Source: a bacterium (GTDB taxonomy: Bacteria; SZUA-79; Acidulodesulfobacterales; Acidulodesulfobacteraceae). Taken from it: 34,403 nucleotides of DNA. Below are positions 23,792 through 32,221 of this stretch, piece after piece. The DNA lies in assembly GCA_021789605.1 (NCBI GenBank), contig JAJYJI010000021.1, positions 1 through 34,403 of the forward strand, read 5' to 3'. A program made the translations under genes and the position numbers. Each line of letters opens with the position of its first letter. Position 1 is the stretch's first letter. The notes under the pieces are model-generated. The model was not told the origin of the DNA. It saw only the letters and a list, made by a program, of their open reading frames with translations, and ran no database searches.

Positions 23792-25183
23792 TTGAACCTT
23801 TGGCTTTCGGTCAAAATTGCATCCTTGATATCTGCCGCAGCAATTTTAATTATACTTGCGATAAAAAGAACGGAGTTCGGCGGTTTTTTTGAAAAAGGAG
23901 GGCTTTCAGGGCTTTTTTTATTTGCGGTTTTTATACCTATTAACGACGGATTGGCTATTTTCGGCATGGTTGCGGCAATAATATTTTTTATTGCCTATAA
24001 AATTGCCGGACGCGATAAATCTATTACTAAAACCGGTTTTAATGCGCCGCTTCTAATTTATGCCGCAATAGTCCTGTCTTCGTTTATCTGGACATACAGC
24101 TTTAAGGACAGCTTAAACGAAGGCGGAGAGATAGCCTATTTCACGCTTTTCTTTTTTGCGGCGGCGGGTTTTTTAAATTCAAAGAAAAGAATAGATTTTA
24201 TCGTTTACGCGTTTACTTTTTCTATAAGCGCCGCTATAATTTACGGTTTTTTTCAGGGATTTTTTATAAACGCCCTTCATTCGCCGAACAGGCTGACCGG
24301 ACCGATAGGAAACTGGACGGGTTTCCCGGTACAGGTATCGTACGGCTTAGTCGTAATAATCGCTTATTATATATTAGATTTTAAAAAGGAAAGCAAAAAA
24401 TTAACCGGTATACTTAAAAAAATTCCGGGCAAGGCGCTTGCGGTTTTTTTCGGATTTATTCTTTTTGCCGGGTTTTTAGATATAGTTTTTGCAAAGGCAA
24501 GGTCGGCATGGTTTGGAATTTTGGCGGCGGTTTTTTTGTTGATGTATCTAAAGTCCAAAAAACTTTTTTTTACGGTTTTGATTTTAATTTTAGTTTTAAA
24601 TATCGGTTTTTTTTCGATTTCAAAAACGTTTAAAAGCAGAATTTTTTCGATGTTCAATCCAAAGATTTACAAATTAGAACTTAAAAATCACGGCGATATA
24701 GAAAGCCACATAGCTTTAATAGAATCCGCATGGGCGGTTTTTAAAAGATATCCTTTGACCGGCGTCGGAGCGGGCGCATTCTCCAAATATTTCGACGAGC
24801 ATAAAGAAGTCAGATTCCCATGGTATTATAATCCAAAAACAGGCAAAAAACTTTACGATTTATACGACGACTGGCCGGAGAACGGCTATATGCAGACGCT
24901 TGCCGAAACCGGAATATTCGGCTTTATAGCTTTAATGTGGCTTTTTTTCCTTGCGTTAAAGATGCCGTATAAACTTTTTAGGGATTCCGGCGATAAATTT
25001 AAAAGAAAAGCCGCCGCAATGACCATGGGAGTCAGCATAGTTTTTTACGGGTCTTTTGCCGGAGTTTCCAATATGTCCAACGACGAGCTTTCCAACCTCT
25101 GGCTTTTTTTTCTTGCGGTATTTGCGGCGGTTAACGCGCTGCCGGATTCGGGAAAAATCCGGAGCAATAATCGTCGGCAATAA
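23792..25183 (+). CDS. O-antigen ligase/Wzy-like polytopic membrane protein
   Basis: The protein is highly hydrophobic, with about 10-12 membrane segments. Between the later segments it has a long non-membrane loop (about residues 305-375) containing SAWAVFKRYPLTGVGAGAF and ENGYMQTLAETGIFGFIAL, the hallmark of the Wzy_C domain of O-antigen ligases and polymerases. Such proteins transfer or polymerise undecaprenyl-linked glycans at the periplasmic face. I place the start at TTG 23792 because AAGGAG at 23780-23785 lies 6 bases before it; the open frame extends back into glgA but has no better site. That gives 463 residues and a start 16 bases after the glgA stop. Ligase and polymerase cannot be told apart by eye. 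Confidence 0.8.
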   Translation: MNLWLSVKIASLISAAAILIILAIKRTEFGGFFEKGGLSGLFLFAVFIPINDGLAIFGMVAAIIFFIAYKIAGRDKSITKTGFNAPLLIYAAIVLSSFIWTYSFKDSLNEGGEIAYFTLFFFAAAGFLNSKKRIDFIVYAFTFSISAAIIYGFFQGFFINALHSPNRLTGPIGNWTGFPVQVSYGLVVIIAYYILDFKKESKKLTGILKKIPGKALAVFFGFILFAGFLDIVFAKARSAWFGILAAVFLLMYLKSKKLFFTVLILILVLNIGFFSISKTFKSRIFSMFNPKIYKLELKNHGDIESHIALIESAWAVFKRYPLTGVGAGAFSKYFDEHKEVRFPWYYNPKTGKKLYDLYDDWPENGYMQTLAETGIFGFIALMWLFFLALKMPYKLFRDSGDKFKRKAAAMTMGVSIVFYGSFAGVSNMSNDELSNLWLFFLAVFAAVNALPDSGKIRSNNRRQ

Positions 25184-25203
25184 ACAGTACGATAAATTAA
25201 GAT

Positions 25204-26616
25204 ATGTTATCCCAAAGAAGCAAAATCCTTGCGCAGTATTTTTATGTTCTATCGGCGGCTTTCGTCTGCGGCGCTTTTTTTACCGCTTTTATCACATATA
25301 ATCTGACTGCTCCTTTTATTGTCGGATACAGGCTTTATCCTATTTCCGATTATTTATGGCTGTTGCTTCCGATAGCTTTCTTTTTTTACCTGCTGCTTTT
25401 TTTATTCGGAATGTATTTGGACCTTAACGCCGAAGGGATAAAATCCGACTCGTTAAAACTTTTCGAAATAACGGCCGTATCCGTTTTCTTGATTTACGCC
25501 TTTCTTTTTATGCTCAAAGTTTCATACGTTTCGAGGCTCTTCATAGGGTATTTTGCCGCATATTCATATTTATCGCTTATTCTGGCCGATTACGCGGGGA
25601 GAAAACTTACCGCCAACCTTAAAAGAAGGGGTTATTCCATCAGGAATATCGTAATAGTTAAAGGGGAGTTTTCAGGCTTGCGGCCCGACAACGGAAAAAA
25701 CGTTTCCAAAAAAAGCGGTATAAAAGATATCGTGGTATCGAGCGGATACCTCGGCGTAAAATTAGTTAACGAAATAGATAAAAAAGATTTAGGCGGCCTT
25801 ATCGAATTTGTATCGAATAACCCGGTGGACGAAGTTATATTCGATATTAAGGGCGAAGAGTTCGCCGATATAAAAGACGTCATTCTGCTTCTCGAAGAAA
25901 AGGGAATAACCGTTAAAATACCCACAAATTTTTTACCGTTTAAATATTCTAAGGTTTCGTTCGAAAAAGTCGGCGAATATCCGGTTATTTCGTTTTACAC
26001 CTCTCCCGAAGACGATATAAAGCTTTTTGCCAAAAGACTTATAGATATAACGGGTTCTTTTATCGCTATCGTTATTTTTTTTATTCCTGCGTCTATTATC
26101 GCAGTTTTAATAAAAATAGATTCTAAGGGAAGCGTTTTATATAAGAGCAAAAGGGTCGGCAAAAACGGAAGGCTCTTTACTTTTTATAAATTTAGGACTA
26201 TGCATAAAGGAAGCGACGAGTTAAGAAAAGAGTTCATCGAAAAATACAGCAAAGACGGAATAGAGATAAAACTGAAAGACGACCCCAGAATAACGCCCTT
26301 TGGAAGATTTTTAAGAAAAACGAGCCTCGACGAACTCCCTCAGTTTTATAACGTGCTCAGAGGCGATATGAGTCTCGTAGGTCCTAGGCCCCCTATGCCG
26401 GACGAGGTTTCCAAATACAGCATAAAACAGAGGAGAAGGATTTCAATGAAGCCCGGCATAACCTGCCTATGGCAAATAAGCGGACGAAGCAGGCTCGGCT
26501 TTGACGACAGGGTCGAATTAGACTTGAAATATATAGACAACTGGTCGCTGAAGCTCGATTTCATAATTATCCTAAAAACGCTGCCGGCGGTTATATTTGC
26601 CAAAGGAGCGCTGTAA
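25204..26616 (+). CDS. Polyprenyl-phosphate sugar-1-phosphate transferase (exopolysaccharide initiating enzyme)
   Basis: Enzymes of this type (WbaP/WcaJ-like) start surface polysaccharide synthesis by placing a sugar-1-phosphate on undecaprenyl phosphate. Four N-terminal membrane segments (about residues 8-140) are followed by a soluble region (about 145-270) and a fifth hydrophobic helix (RLIDITGSFIAIVIFFIP). The C-terminal catalytic domain has SKRVGKNGRLFTFYKFRTM, DDPRITPFGRFLRKTSLDELPQ and VGPRPP, all conserved in the bacterial sugar transferase family, and ends with GITCLWQISGRS. At 470 residues it has family length. It follows the ligase-like gene by 20 bases. Sugar specificity is unknown. 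Confidence 0.93.
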   Translation: MLSQRSKILAQYFYVLSAAFVCGAFFTAFITYNLTAPFIVGYRLYPISDYLWLLLPIAFFFYLLLFLFGMYLDLNAEGIKSDSLKLFEITAVSVFLIYAFLFMLKVSYVSRLFIGYFAAYSYLSLILADYAGRKLTANLKRRGYSIRNIVIVKGEFSGLRPDNGKNVSKKSGIKDIVVSSGYLGVKLVNEIDKKDLGGLIEFVSNNPVDEVIFDIKGEEFADIKDVILLLEEKGITVKIPTNFLPFKYSKVSFEKVGEYPVISFYTSPEDDIKLFAKRLIDITGSFIAIVIFFIPASIIAVLIKIDSKGSVLYKSKRVGKNGRLFTFYKFRTMHKGSDELRKEFIEKYSKDGIEIKLKDDPRITPFGRFLRKTSLDELPQFYNVLRGDMSLVGPRPPMPDEVSKYSIKQRRRISMKPGITCLWQISGRSRLGFDDRVELDLKYIDNWSLKLDFIIILKTLPAVIFAKGAL

Positions 26617-26758
26617 TTAATAAACGCGGCAAACGCCGGCAAGTAAGGGGAAAAGGCTTTTACTTTAGTCGATAAGGAGGTTTAAAAAAGAGATTTAATA
26701 ACCCGCGTTTCAAAAATGCGTCCGTGTTTAAAAACCTGTTTACTTTTTAAAAAAATTG

Positions 26759-26799
26759 TTTTAAAATAAAAAAATATTCCGTATTTTTTTATTTTAAAA
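26759..26799. repeat. Perfect inverted repeat with 18-bp arms and 5-base loop
   Basis: TTTTAAAATAAAAAAATA is followed by TTCCG and then the exact reverse complement. The stem is all A/T. An 18-bp perfect match is far beyond what AT-richness alone would produce in so short a gap. It could be an RNA hairpin upstream of the terminator, a cruciform, or the trace of a small inverted-repeat element. I see no second copy in the window. Confidence 0.85.
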
Positions 26800-26808
26800 A
26801 TACGAAAC

Positions 26809-26830
26809 AGCCTGCAGGAAGCAGGTTTTT
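26809..26830 (+). terminator. Probable Rho-independent terminator of the alpha-glucan/polysaccharide block
   Basis: CCTGC, loop AGGAA, GCAGG, then TTTTT. The 5-bp G/C stem can be lengthened by an A-T and a G-U pair at its base. Position after the last polysaccharide gene and before the aconitase promoter fits transcription termination. The stem is short, so efficiency is uncertain. Confidence 0.6.
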
Positions 26831-26905
26831 CTCTTAGTCCGTCTGTTGCCGTTAGTTTATCTAAAAATCAAACGCCTGTTTAATTTTCATTGCATAAAAA
26901 AATTA

Positions 26906-26934
26906 TTGATAAGTTTTTGCATTAATATTAATAT
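26906..26934 (+). promoter_or_regulatory. Candidate promoter of the aconitase gene
   Basis: TTGATA (5 of 6), a 17-base spacer and TAATAT (4 of 6), set in an AT-rich stretch with TTAATA repeats. TTGCAT occurs at 26890-26895 and 26917-26922, flanking the -35. The match is modest, and several overlapping -10-like hexamers are present. Confidence 0.35.
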
Positions 26935-26962
26935 TAATAATTAAATCGGGAGGATTTAATTT

Positions 26963-28891
26963 ATGGGACAAAGTTTAACGAACAAAATTTTAAGCTCGCA
27001 TCTTGTAAGCGGTAGTTTAAAACCCGGCGAAGAAATCGCCATAAAAATCGACAGAACCCTCACGCAGGACGCGACCGGAACGATGGCTTACCTACAATTC
27101 GAAGCTATCGGCGTGCCTAAGGTCAAGACCGATTTATCGGTCAGCTTCATAGACCACAATACCCTTCAAACCGGATTTGAAAATGCGGACGACCACAGGT
27201 TCTTGCAGACCGTCGCCGCAAAATACGGAATATTTTACTCTAAGGCCGGAAACGGCATATGCCATCAGGTTAATCTCGAGAGATTCGGCGTTCCCGGAAA
27301 GACTCTTTTGGGTTCGGACAGCCATACGCCGACGGCGGGGGGCGTCGGGATGATAGCTATCGGCGCCGGCGGACTCGACGTTGCGGTGGCAATGGGCGGC
27401 GGAGCGTTTTATATGACCGCTCCAAAGGTCGTTTTGGTTAAACTTTCCGGAAAACTGCCGGGCTGGGTTTCCGCAAAAGACGTTATTTTAGAGCTTTTAA
27501 GAAGACTTACCGTGAAGGGCGGCGTAGGGAAAATTTTCGAATACGGCGGAGAAGGCGTAAAAACGTTGACCGTGCCGGAAAGAGCCGTCATTACCAATAT
27601 GGGAGCCGAACTCGGAGCCACGACCTCCGTTTTTCCGAGCGACGATATGACCATGGAATTTTTAAAAGCCGAAGGAAGGATAGGCGATTATGCCCCGCTT
27701 TCAGCCGACGCGGACGCGTTTTACGACGAAGTCATAGAAATTGATTTAAGCTCTTTGGAGCCACTTGCCGCCAAACCCCACATGCCTGACCAGGTTGCCA
27801 AGCTTAGCGAATTGAAAGACATAAAAGTTGACCAGGTAGCCATAGGAAGCTGCACCAATTCTTCATATGCCGACTTAATGACCGTAGCGGGTATATTGAG
27901 GGGCAAAAAGGTCCATCCGGATGTCAGCCTCGTGATATCTCCCGGTTCCAAACAGGTTTACGAAATGATAGCAAAAAACGGCGCGCTTGCCGAATTGATA
28001 GCCTCCGGAGCGCGCATACTTGAATCTACCTGCGGACCCTGCATAGGCATGGGTCAGGCTCCGCGTTCGGGAGCGGTTTCCTTAAGGACGTTCAACCGTA
28101 ATTTCGAAGGAAGAAGCGGTACGAAGGACGCCAAGATTTATCTTGTTTCCGTTCAAACCGCGGCCGCTTCGGCATTGACCGGCTATATAACCGACCCAAG
28201 AACTCTCGGGAAAGCTCCTGAAATTAAAATGCCTGAAAAATTCGATATAGACGATTCCATGATACTAAAGCCTTCTACAAATCCGGAAGAGGTCGAGGTT
28301 TACAGGGGGCCGAACATCAAACCGCTTCCTATACAGCAAAAACTTTCTGAATCCATGGGGGGGAAGGTCCTTCTCAAAGTAGGAGACAATATAACCACCG
28401 ACCATATAATGCCCGCTGGTTCTAAAATACTCCCCCTGCGTTCCAATATACCCGCCATATCGAAATATGTTTTTGAACCGGTCGACCCCGCTTTTTCGGA
28501 AAGAGCGTTAAAAGAAAAGGGCGGTTTCGTAATAGGCGGAGAAAATTACGGGCAAGGTTCAAGCAGGGAGCATGCCGCACTTGCCCCCATGTATCTTGGC
28601 GTTAAGGCCGTTATAGCAAAATCTTTTGCAAGAATTCATTTTGCGAATCTCGTTAATTTCGGAATTTTGCCTCTTACGTTCGAAAACCCCTCCGATTACG
28701 ATAAAATAGACCAGGGAGACGAACTTTACGCTCCCGATATTTTAAAAGAATTGAACGCGGGCATGCCGATTAAATTTATAAATAAAACAAAAGGGAACGC
28801 GGAATTAAAATTTAAATATAATTTAACCGAAAGGCAGGTTAAAATAATTAAAGAGGGCGGATTATTAAATGAAACGAAAGCCCTTCATTAG
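26963..28891 (+). CDS. Aconitate hydratase, Aquifex-type
   Basis: Aconitase interconverts citrate and isocitrate through a [4Fe-4S] cluster. The three cluster ligands are visible: Cys297 in GSCTNSS, and Cys357 and Cys360 in STCGPCIGMG. DSHTPTAGGVGMIAIGAGG is the conserved substrate-binding block. The C-terminal swivel domain follows in the same chain, with GENYGQGSSREHAALAP and AKSFARIHFANLVNFGILPL. At 642 residues it is much shorter than AcnA or AcnB (about 860-900) and fits the putative-aconitase family seen in Aquifex and many deltaproteobacteria, which is related to 3-isopropylmalate dehydratase. GGGAGGA supports the ATG. It leads a run with nadK 15 bases downstream. Confidence 0.92.
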   Translation: MGQSLTNKILSSHLVSGSLKPGEEIAIKIDRTLTQDATGTMAYLQFEAIGVPKVKTDLSVSFIDHNTLQTGFENADDHRFLQTVAAKYGIFYSKAGNGICHQVNLERFGVPGKTLLGSDSHTPTAGGVGMIAIGAGGLDVAVAMGGGAFYMTAPKVVLVKLSGKLPGWVSAKDVILELLRRLTVKGGVGKIFEYGGEGVKTLTVPERAVITNMGAELGATTSVFPSDDMTMEFLKAEGRIGDYAPLSADADAFYDEVIEIDLSSLEPLAAKPHMPDQVAKLSELKDIKVDQVAIGSCTNSSYADLMTVAGILRGKKVHPDVSLVISPGSKQVYEMIAKNGALAELIASGARILESTCGPCIGMGQAPRSGAVSLRTFNRNFEGRSGTKDAKIYLVSVQTAAASALTGYITDPRTLGKAPEIKMPEKFDIDDSMILKPSTNPEEVEVYRGPNIKPLPIQQKLSESMGGKVLLKVGDNITTDHIMPAGSKILPLRSNIPAISKYVFEPVDPAFSERALKEKGGFVIGGENYGQGSSREHAALAPMYLGVKAVIAKSFARIHFANLVNFGILPLTFENPSDYDKIDQGDELYAPDILKELNAGMPIKFINKTKGNAELKFKYNLTERQVKIIKEGGLLNETKALH

Positions 28892-28906
28892 CGTTAGGCA
28901 ATTTTA

Positions 28907-29755
28907 ATGTTTTCATCGGAATTCAATAAGAATGTCAAAAGGGTTCTTGTCTCCTATAAAAAAGGCGCCGAGGAAGCAAAGAAATCCGCGGATTACGTTT
29001 GCGGACTATTCAGGCGCAACGGCATAGAAGGCGCAGTAAGGCCGAGCATGGGCATAACGGCTGCAGACGCCAAAGACGTCGGACTGGTGATAGTTTGCGG
29101 AGGGGACGGAACTCTTTTGATTACGCTTGGAAAAATTTTCCCCTTAGAGGTTCCGATTATAGGAATAAATTTCGGCACTCTGGGCTTTCTGGTTGAAATT
29201 TCCGAAAGCCAGAAAAAAGAGGCGGTCGAAAAATTTTTCGACGGCTCTCTCGAATTTATTCCTAGAATTGCCCTAAATATCGAGATATTTAGAAAAGGTA
29301 AATCTATCGAAAAATTAGTTTCGTTAAACGAAGCAACCATAGCAAGGGAAAAGAGCATTCACGCAAGAGTGATTAATTTAACCGTTTCCGTCGACGGCGC
29401 ATGGCTTAACGATTTTAGGGCAGACGGATTAATCGTCGCCACTCCGACCGGTTCGACGGCATATTCTTTATCGGCCGGCGGGCCTATAGTCCAGCCGGAC
29501 ATGGACGCTTTTATTCTGACCCCTATCTGTCCGCATACGCTTTCTAACAGGCCGCTGATAATAAATCCTTGCGAATTAAGGGTAAAAATTTTGCCGCAGG
29601 AAAGAGATATTTTTATATCCGCCGACGGCAGGGACGGATTGAAACTTTACGACGGAGACGAGATTGTAATTAAAAAACACCCGTCTAAGGTTTTCCTGTC
29701 CGTATCTTTAAATTTTGGCTACTGGGATATATTGAGAACGAAATTAAACTGGTGA
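28907..29755 (+). CDS. nadK: NAD kinase
   Basis: NadK phosphorylates NAD to NADP. The ATP-binding GGDGT motif is at residues 65-69 (VCGGDGTLL), followed by GINFGTLGFLVE, NEATIAREKS and the conserved glycine-rich DGLIVATPTGSTAYSLSAGGPIV block. LTPICPHTLSNRPLI closes the substrate site. The 282 residues fit the family. The pairing with recN, which starts 34 bases downstream, is a common bacterial gene order. The start has no strong ribosome-binding site, although several codons of MFSSEFNKN precede the first conserved strand. Confidence 0.95.
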   Translation: MFSSEFNKNVKRVLVSYKKGAEEAKKSADYVCGLFRRNGIEGAVRPSMGITAADAKDVGLVIVCGGDGTLLITLGKIFPLEVPIIGINFGTLGFLVEISESQKKEAVEKFFDGSLEFIPRIALNIEIFRKGKSIEKLVSLNEATIAREKSIHARVINLTVSVDGAWLNDFRADGLIVATPTGSTAYSLSAGGPIVQPDMDAFILTPICPHTLSNRPLIINPCELRVKILPQERDIFISADGRDGLKLYDGDEIVIKKHPSKVFLSVSLNFGYWDILRTKLNW

Positions 29756-29789
29756 AAGCCGGATAAAACCCGATAAAGCCTTTTATGCA

Positions 29790-31499
29790 ATGATAAAAAA
29801 GATATATATAAAAAATTTTGCCACGATAGACTCTTTAGACATAGATTTTTGCGGCGGCTTAAATGTTTTGAGCGGGGAAACGGGAGCGGGGAAAAGTATA
29901 ATAATAGAGTCGATTAATTTTCTATTCGGAAGAGCGAAAGGAACGGATATTATAAGAACCGGCGAAAAAGAAGGTTTGGTAAGCGCCGTGTTCGAAACGG
30001 GCGTCGGCGGCAAAGAAGAAAAAGATTTAGGCGATATTTTGAAAGAATGCGGCATCGAACCGGAAATATCCGGTTTAGAAGGCATATTCTTAAAGAGGAC
30101 GCTATCCGATGCCGGAAAAAGCAGATATTTTATAAACGGCGAACAGGTTAATAAAAACATACCGGAACGAATCAGCGAAAATTTGGTTAAAATATTCGGA
30201 CAGAACGACAGGCGCTTTCTAATCGACCCGGACAGCCAGTTAAATTTTCTGGACGAATTTGCCCAAAATCAAGATTTATCTGCCGCCGCCGAAAAATTAT
30301 ATCACGATATAAAAAAAATACATATAGAAAAAGAAGGCCTCGGAAAAAAGATAAATGAAATATCGAGAATAAAAACTATTAATTCTTACATTGTAAGCGA
30401 CGTTGAAAATCTTGAAATTAAATCCGAAAATTACGACGAAGTTTTAAAAGAAGAGCTTAAAAGGCTTGAGAATATCAACAGCATAAAAGAATATATTTTA
30501 TCCTCGATAAATTTAATAGACGGCGAAGAATGCGGCATTATTAAAAAATTAAATCTTTTAATACACAACCTTTCCAGGTTGTCGGAATTAGACTCTGGTT
30601 TTAAACAAAAAGAAGAATTGCAAAACGGGGAAACAGTTAAAATTTTGCTTGAAGATATACTTTTATCGTTGGAAAAACATTCTTCTTTCGAAGAGGACGC
30701 CGACAGGCTGAACGAAATAAGGCTTAAAATAGATAATATAATAGGCATAGAAAATAAATACGGCGTTTCCGATATCGAAGGACTGTTAAATATTTACGAT
30801 AAAGCAAAAAAAGAATTAAGCGATATAAGCGGATTAGAAGAAAGGATTTCCGCCATAGAAGACGAATATAGCAATTTAAAGGAAAAGTTCCTTGGCGTTT
30901 CGGCCGAATTGCGCGACAGAAGGGCCAAAGCCGCCGCCGTTTTAGAAAGGGAAATCGAAAAAGAGCTTTCATTCCTTGGCATTAAGCCCGTCTTTAAAAT
31001 AGCTCTGACTCTATTAAATTTCGAGGAAGGTTTTTCGGGAAACGGATTGGACCGCTGTGTTTTTATGTTTTCGGCAAACCCCGGAGAAATTCCTAAACCG
31101 CTGTCAAAAATCGCTTCCGGAGGCGAACTTTCCAGAATAAGCTTGTGCATGCTGAAGATTTTAAATAAAAAAAAGGACGACGCTACTTTTATATTCGACG
31201 AAATCGATGCCGGAATAGGCGGAGACGTGGCTAATTTCGTCGGAGAGGCGCTAAAGGCTATTTCTAAAGCCAATCAGGTTATTCTCATAACCCATCTTGC
31301 GCAAGTGTCGTCGTTTGCGGACGAACATTTTTTTGTTTATAAAGAAGTAATAAACGGAAAGACATATACCAGAATAAAAAATCTTTCGCCGGACGAAAGG
31401 ATTTACGAAACGGCAAGAATGCTTTCCGGCGATTCAAAAGGCGGGGCGGCAATTCTTCATGCGAAAGAAATTCTTAAAAGGAGAGGCGTTATTGTATAG
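29790..31499 (+). CDS. recN: DNA repair protein RecN (SMC-like ATPase)
   Basis: RecN is an SMC-like ATPase that acts early in double-strand break repair. The N-terminal half-ATPase has FATIDSLDIDFCGGLNVLSG and the Walker A GETGAGKS at residues 29-36. A coiled-coil arm spans about 155-385 (Glu/Lys/Leu-rich, with heptads). The C-terminal half has the ABC signature SGGELSRISL, the Walker B FIFDEIDAGIGG, and a switch histidine in LITHLAQVSSFAD. At 569 residues it is of usual length. Its end overlaps the start of the next gene by 8 bases. No LexA box was sought successfully upstream. Confidence 0.96.
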   Translation: MIKKIYIKNFATIDSLDIDFCGGLNVLSGETGAGKSIIIESINFLFGRAKGTDIIRTGEKEGLVSAVFETGVGGKEEKDLGDILKECGIEPEISGLEGIFLKRTLSDAGKSRYFINGEQVNKNIPERISENLVKIFGQNDRRFLIDPDSQLNFLDEFAQNQDLSAAAEKLYHDIKKIHIEKEGLGKKINEISRIKTINSYIVSDVENLEIKSENYDEVLKEELKRLENINSIKEYILSSINLIDGEECGIIKKLNLLIHNLSRLSELDSGFKQKEELQNGETVKILLEDILLSLEKHSSFEEDADRLNEIRLKIDNIIGIENKYGVSDIEGLLNIYDKAKKELSDISGLEERISAIEDEYSNLKEKFLGVSAELRDRRAKAAAVLEREIEKELSFLGIKPVFKIALTLLNFEEGFSGNGLDRCVFMFSANPGEIPKPLSKIASGGELSRISLCMLKILNKKKDDATFIFDEIDAGIGGDVANFVGEALKAISKANQVILITHLAQVSSFADEHFFVYKEVINGKTYTRIKNLSPDERIYETARMLSGDSKGGAAILHAKEILKRRGVIV

Positions 31500-32145
31500 G
31501 ACCGGCAGACAAAGATACGAGAAAGGCGGAGCCGCGATTTATTATCCCACCGAAATAGAAATAGAAATAGGCGGGGGCGTTTTAAATCAAAATAAAAATC
31601 GTCCGGCAAAAAAAACGGGAAGAACGGTCGAAAGCGGAAAAAGCGCCGCGGTCGCCGTAAAAGCTGTATTAAGGAAAGCTTTGATGTGCGACGTCAAATC
31701 GCTCTACGGTTTATTTCTGGAATACTCTAAGGCCGGCGAAATGCTGCCACGCTCTATGAGCGATATATACGAACATTTGCGCGATTTTTATATCGCGGAA
31801 ATAGAAAACAAAGACGCGGCAGGTTCAAACGAGATAATAGGCGCGTGCGCGCTCACGATAGTATGGGAAAATCTCGCGGAGGTCAGGTCTTTAGCCGTTA
31901 AAAGGCCTTACACGAGAAAACGCATCGGAACCGAACTTATAAAAAAATGCGTCGAGGAAGCAAAATTTTTTAAAATCACGAACATTTTTGCACTTACCTA
32001 TAAGCCGCAATTCTTTGAAAAATCAGGTTTTAAAATTATCGACAAATCCGAGCTGCCCCATAAAATATGGAGCGATTGCATAAATTGCGTAAAATTTCCG
32101 GATTGCGACGAAACTGCCGTAATGTTAAAGTTGCAAACCCCATAG
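31492..32145 (+). CDS. argA: Short-type N-acetylglutamate synthase (GNAT family)
   Basis: This GNAT enzyme should acetylate glutamate, the first step of arginine synthesis. The C-terminal 150 residues match the single-domain ArgA group: GEMLPRSMSDIYEHLRDF, ACALTIVWENLAEVRSLAV, the acetyl-CoA loop TRKRIGTELI, FALTYKPQFFEKSGF, and the unusually conserved tail PHKIWSDCINCVKFPDCDE. No kinase-like domain is present. I chose TTG 31492 because AAGGAG at 31478-31483 lies 8 bases upstream and the start then overlaps recN by 8 bases. An ATG at 31459 is also open. Either way about 60 extra residues precede the GNAT domain, including EIEIEIGGG encoded by three GAAATA copies. No other arg gene is nearby. 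Confidence 0.88.
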   Translation: MYRTGRQRYEKGGAAIYYPTEIEIEIGGGVLNQNKNRPAKKTGRTVESGKSAAVAVKAVLRKALMCDVKSLYGLFLEYSKAGEMLPRSMSDIYEHLRDFYIAEIENKDAAGSNEIIGACALTIVWENLAEVRSLAVKRPYTRKRIGTELIKKCVEEAKFFKITNIFALTYKPQFFEKSGFKIIDKSELPHKIWSDCINCVKFPDCDETAVMLKLQTP

Positions 32146-32171
32146 ACAAAGCCGGAACTTTGTATTATAAT
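32143..32171 (+). promoter_or_regulatory. Strong predicted promoter before the rhodanese gene
   Basis: TAGACA (5 of 6), a 17-base spacer and a perfect TATAAT. It begins at the argA stop codon. This is among the best promoter matches in the window. The spacer and -35 are overlapped by a dyad, which suggests repression or steric control. Confidence 0.6.
32146..32163. promoter_or_regulatory. 18-bp dyad overlapping the -35 and spacer
   Basis: ACAAAG and CTTTGT are separated by CCGGAA. Placement across the -35 and spacer is typical for a dimeric repressor operator. In RNA it would form a 6-bp hairpin straight after the argA stop, but no T-run follows, so an intrinsic terminator is less likely. 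Confidence 0.45.
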
Positions 32172-32221
32172 GAATAAAGACTTAGCATGAAAATTCTTAC
32201 AAAAAGGGGGAAATACTCAGC

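Larger units (their letters stand above)
26617..26962. other. 346-base intergenic region between the polysaccharide genes and aconitase
   Basis: No convincing gene is present. It contains an unattached AAGGAGG at 26674-26680, a tiny ORF of 17 codons starting at 26716 without a ribosome-binding site, a very long A/T hairpin, an intrinsic-terminator-like hairpin, a promoter candidate, and GGGAGGA 8 bases before the aconitase ATG. AAAAACCTG at 26730-26738 is exactly complementary to CAGGTTTTT at 26822-26830, so this region could also pair around the central hairpin. Confidence 0.6.

Noticed and set aside
26617-26760. Cyclic-di-GMP or other known riboswitch before aconitase
   Set aside because: GGCAAACGCC is reminiscent of such elements, but the remaining conserved segments of the known classes are missing.
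26716-26769. 17-codon ORF as a leader peptide
   Set aside because: No ribosome-binding site and no run of a regulatory amino acid.
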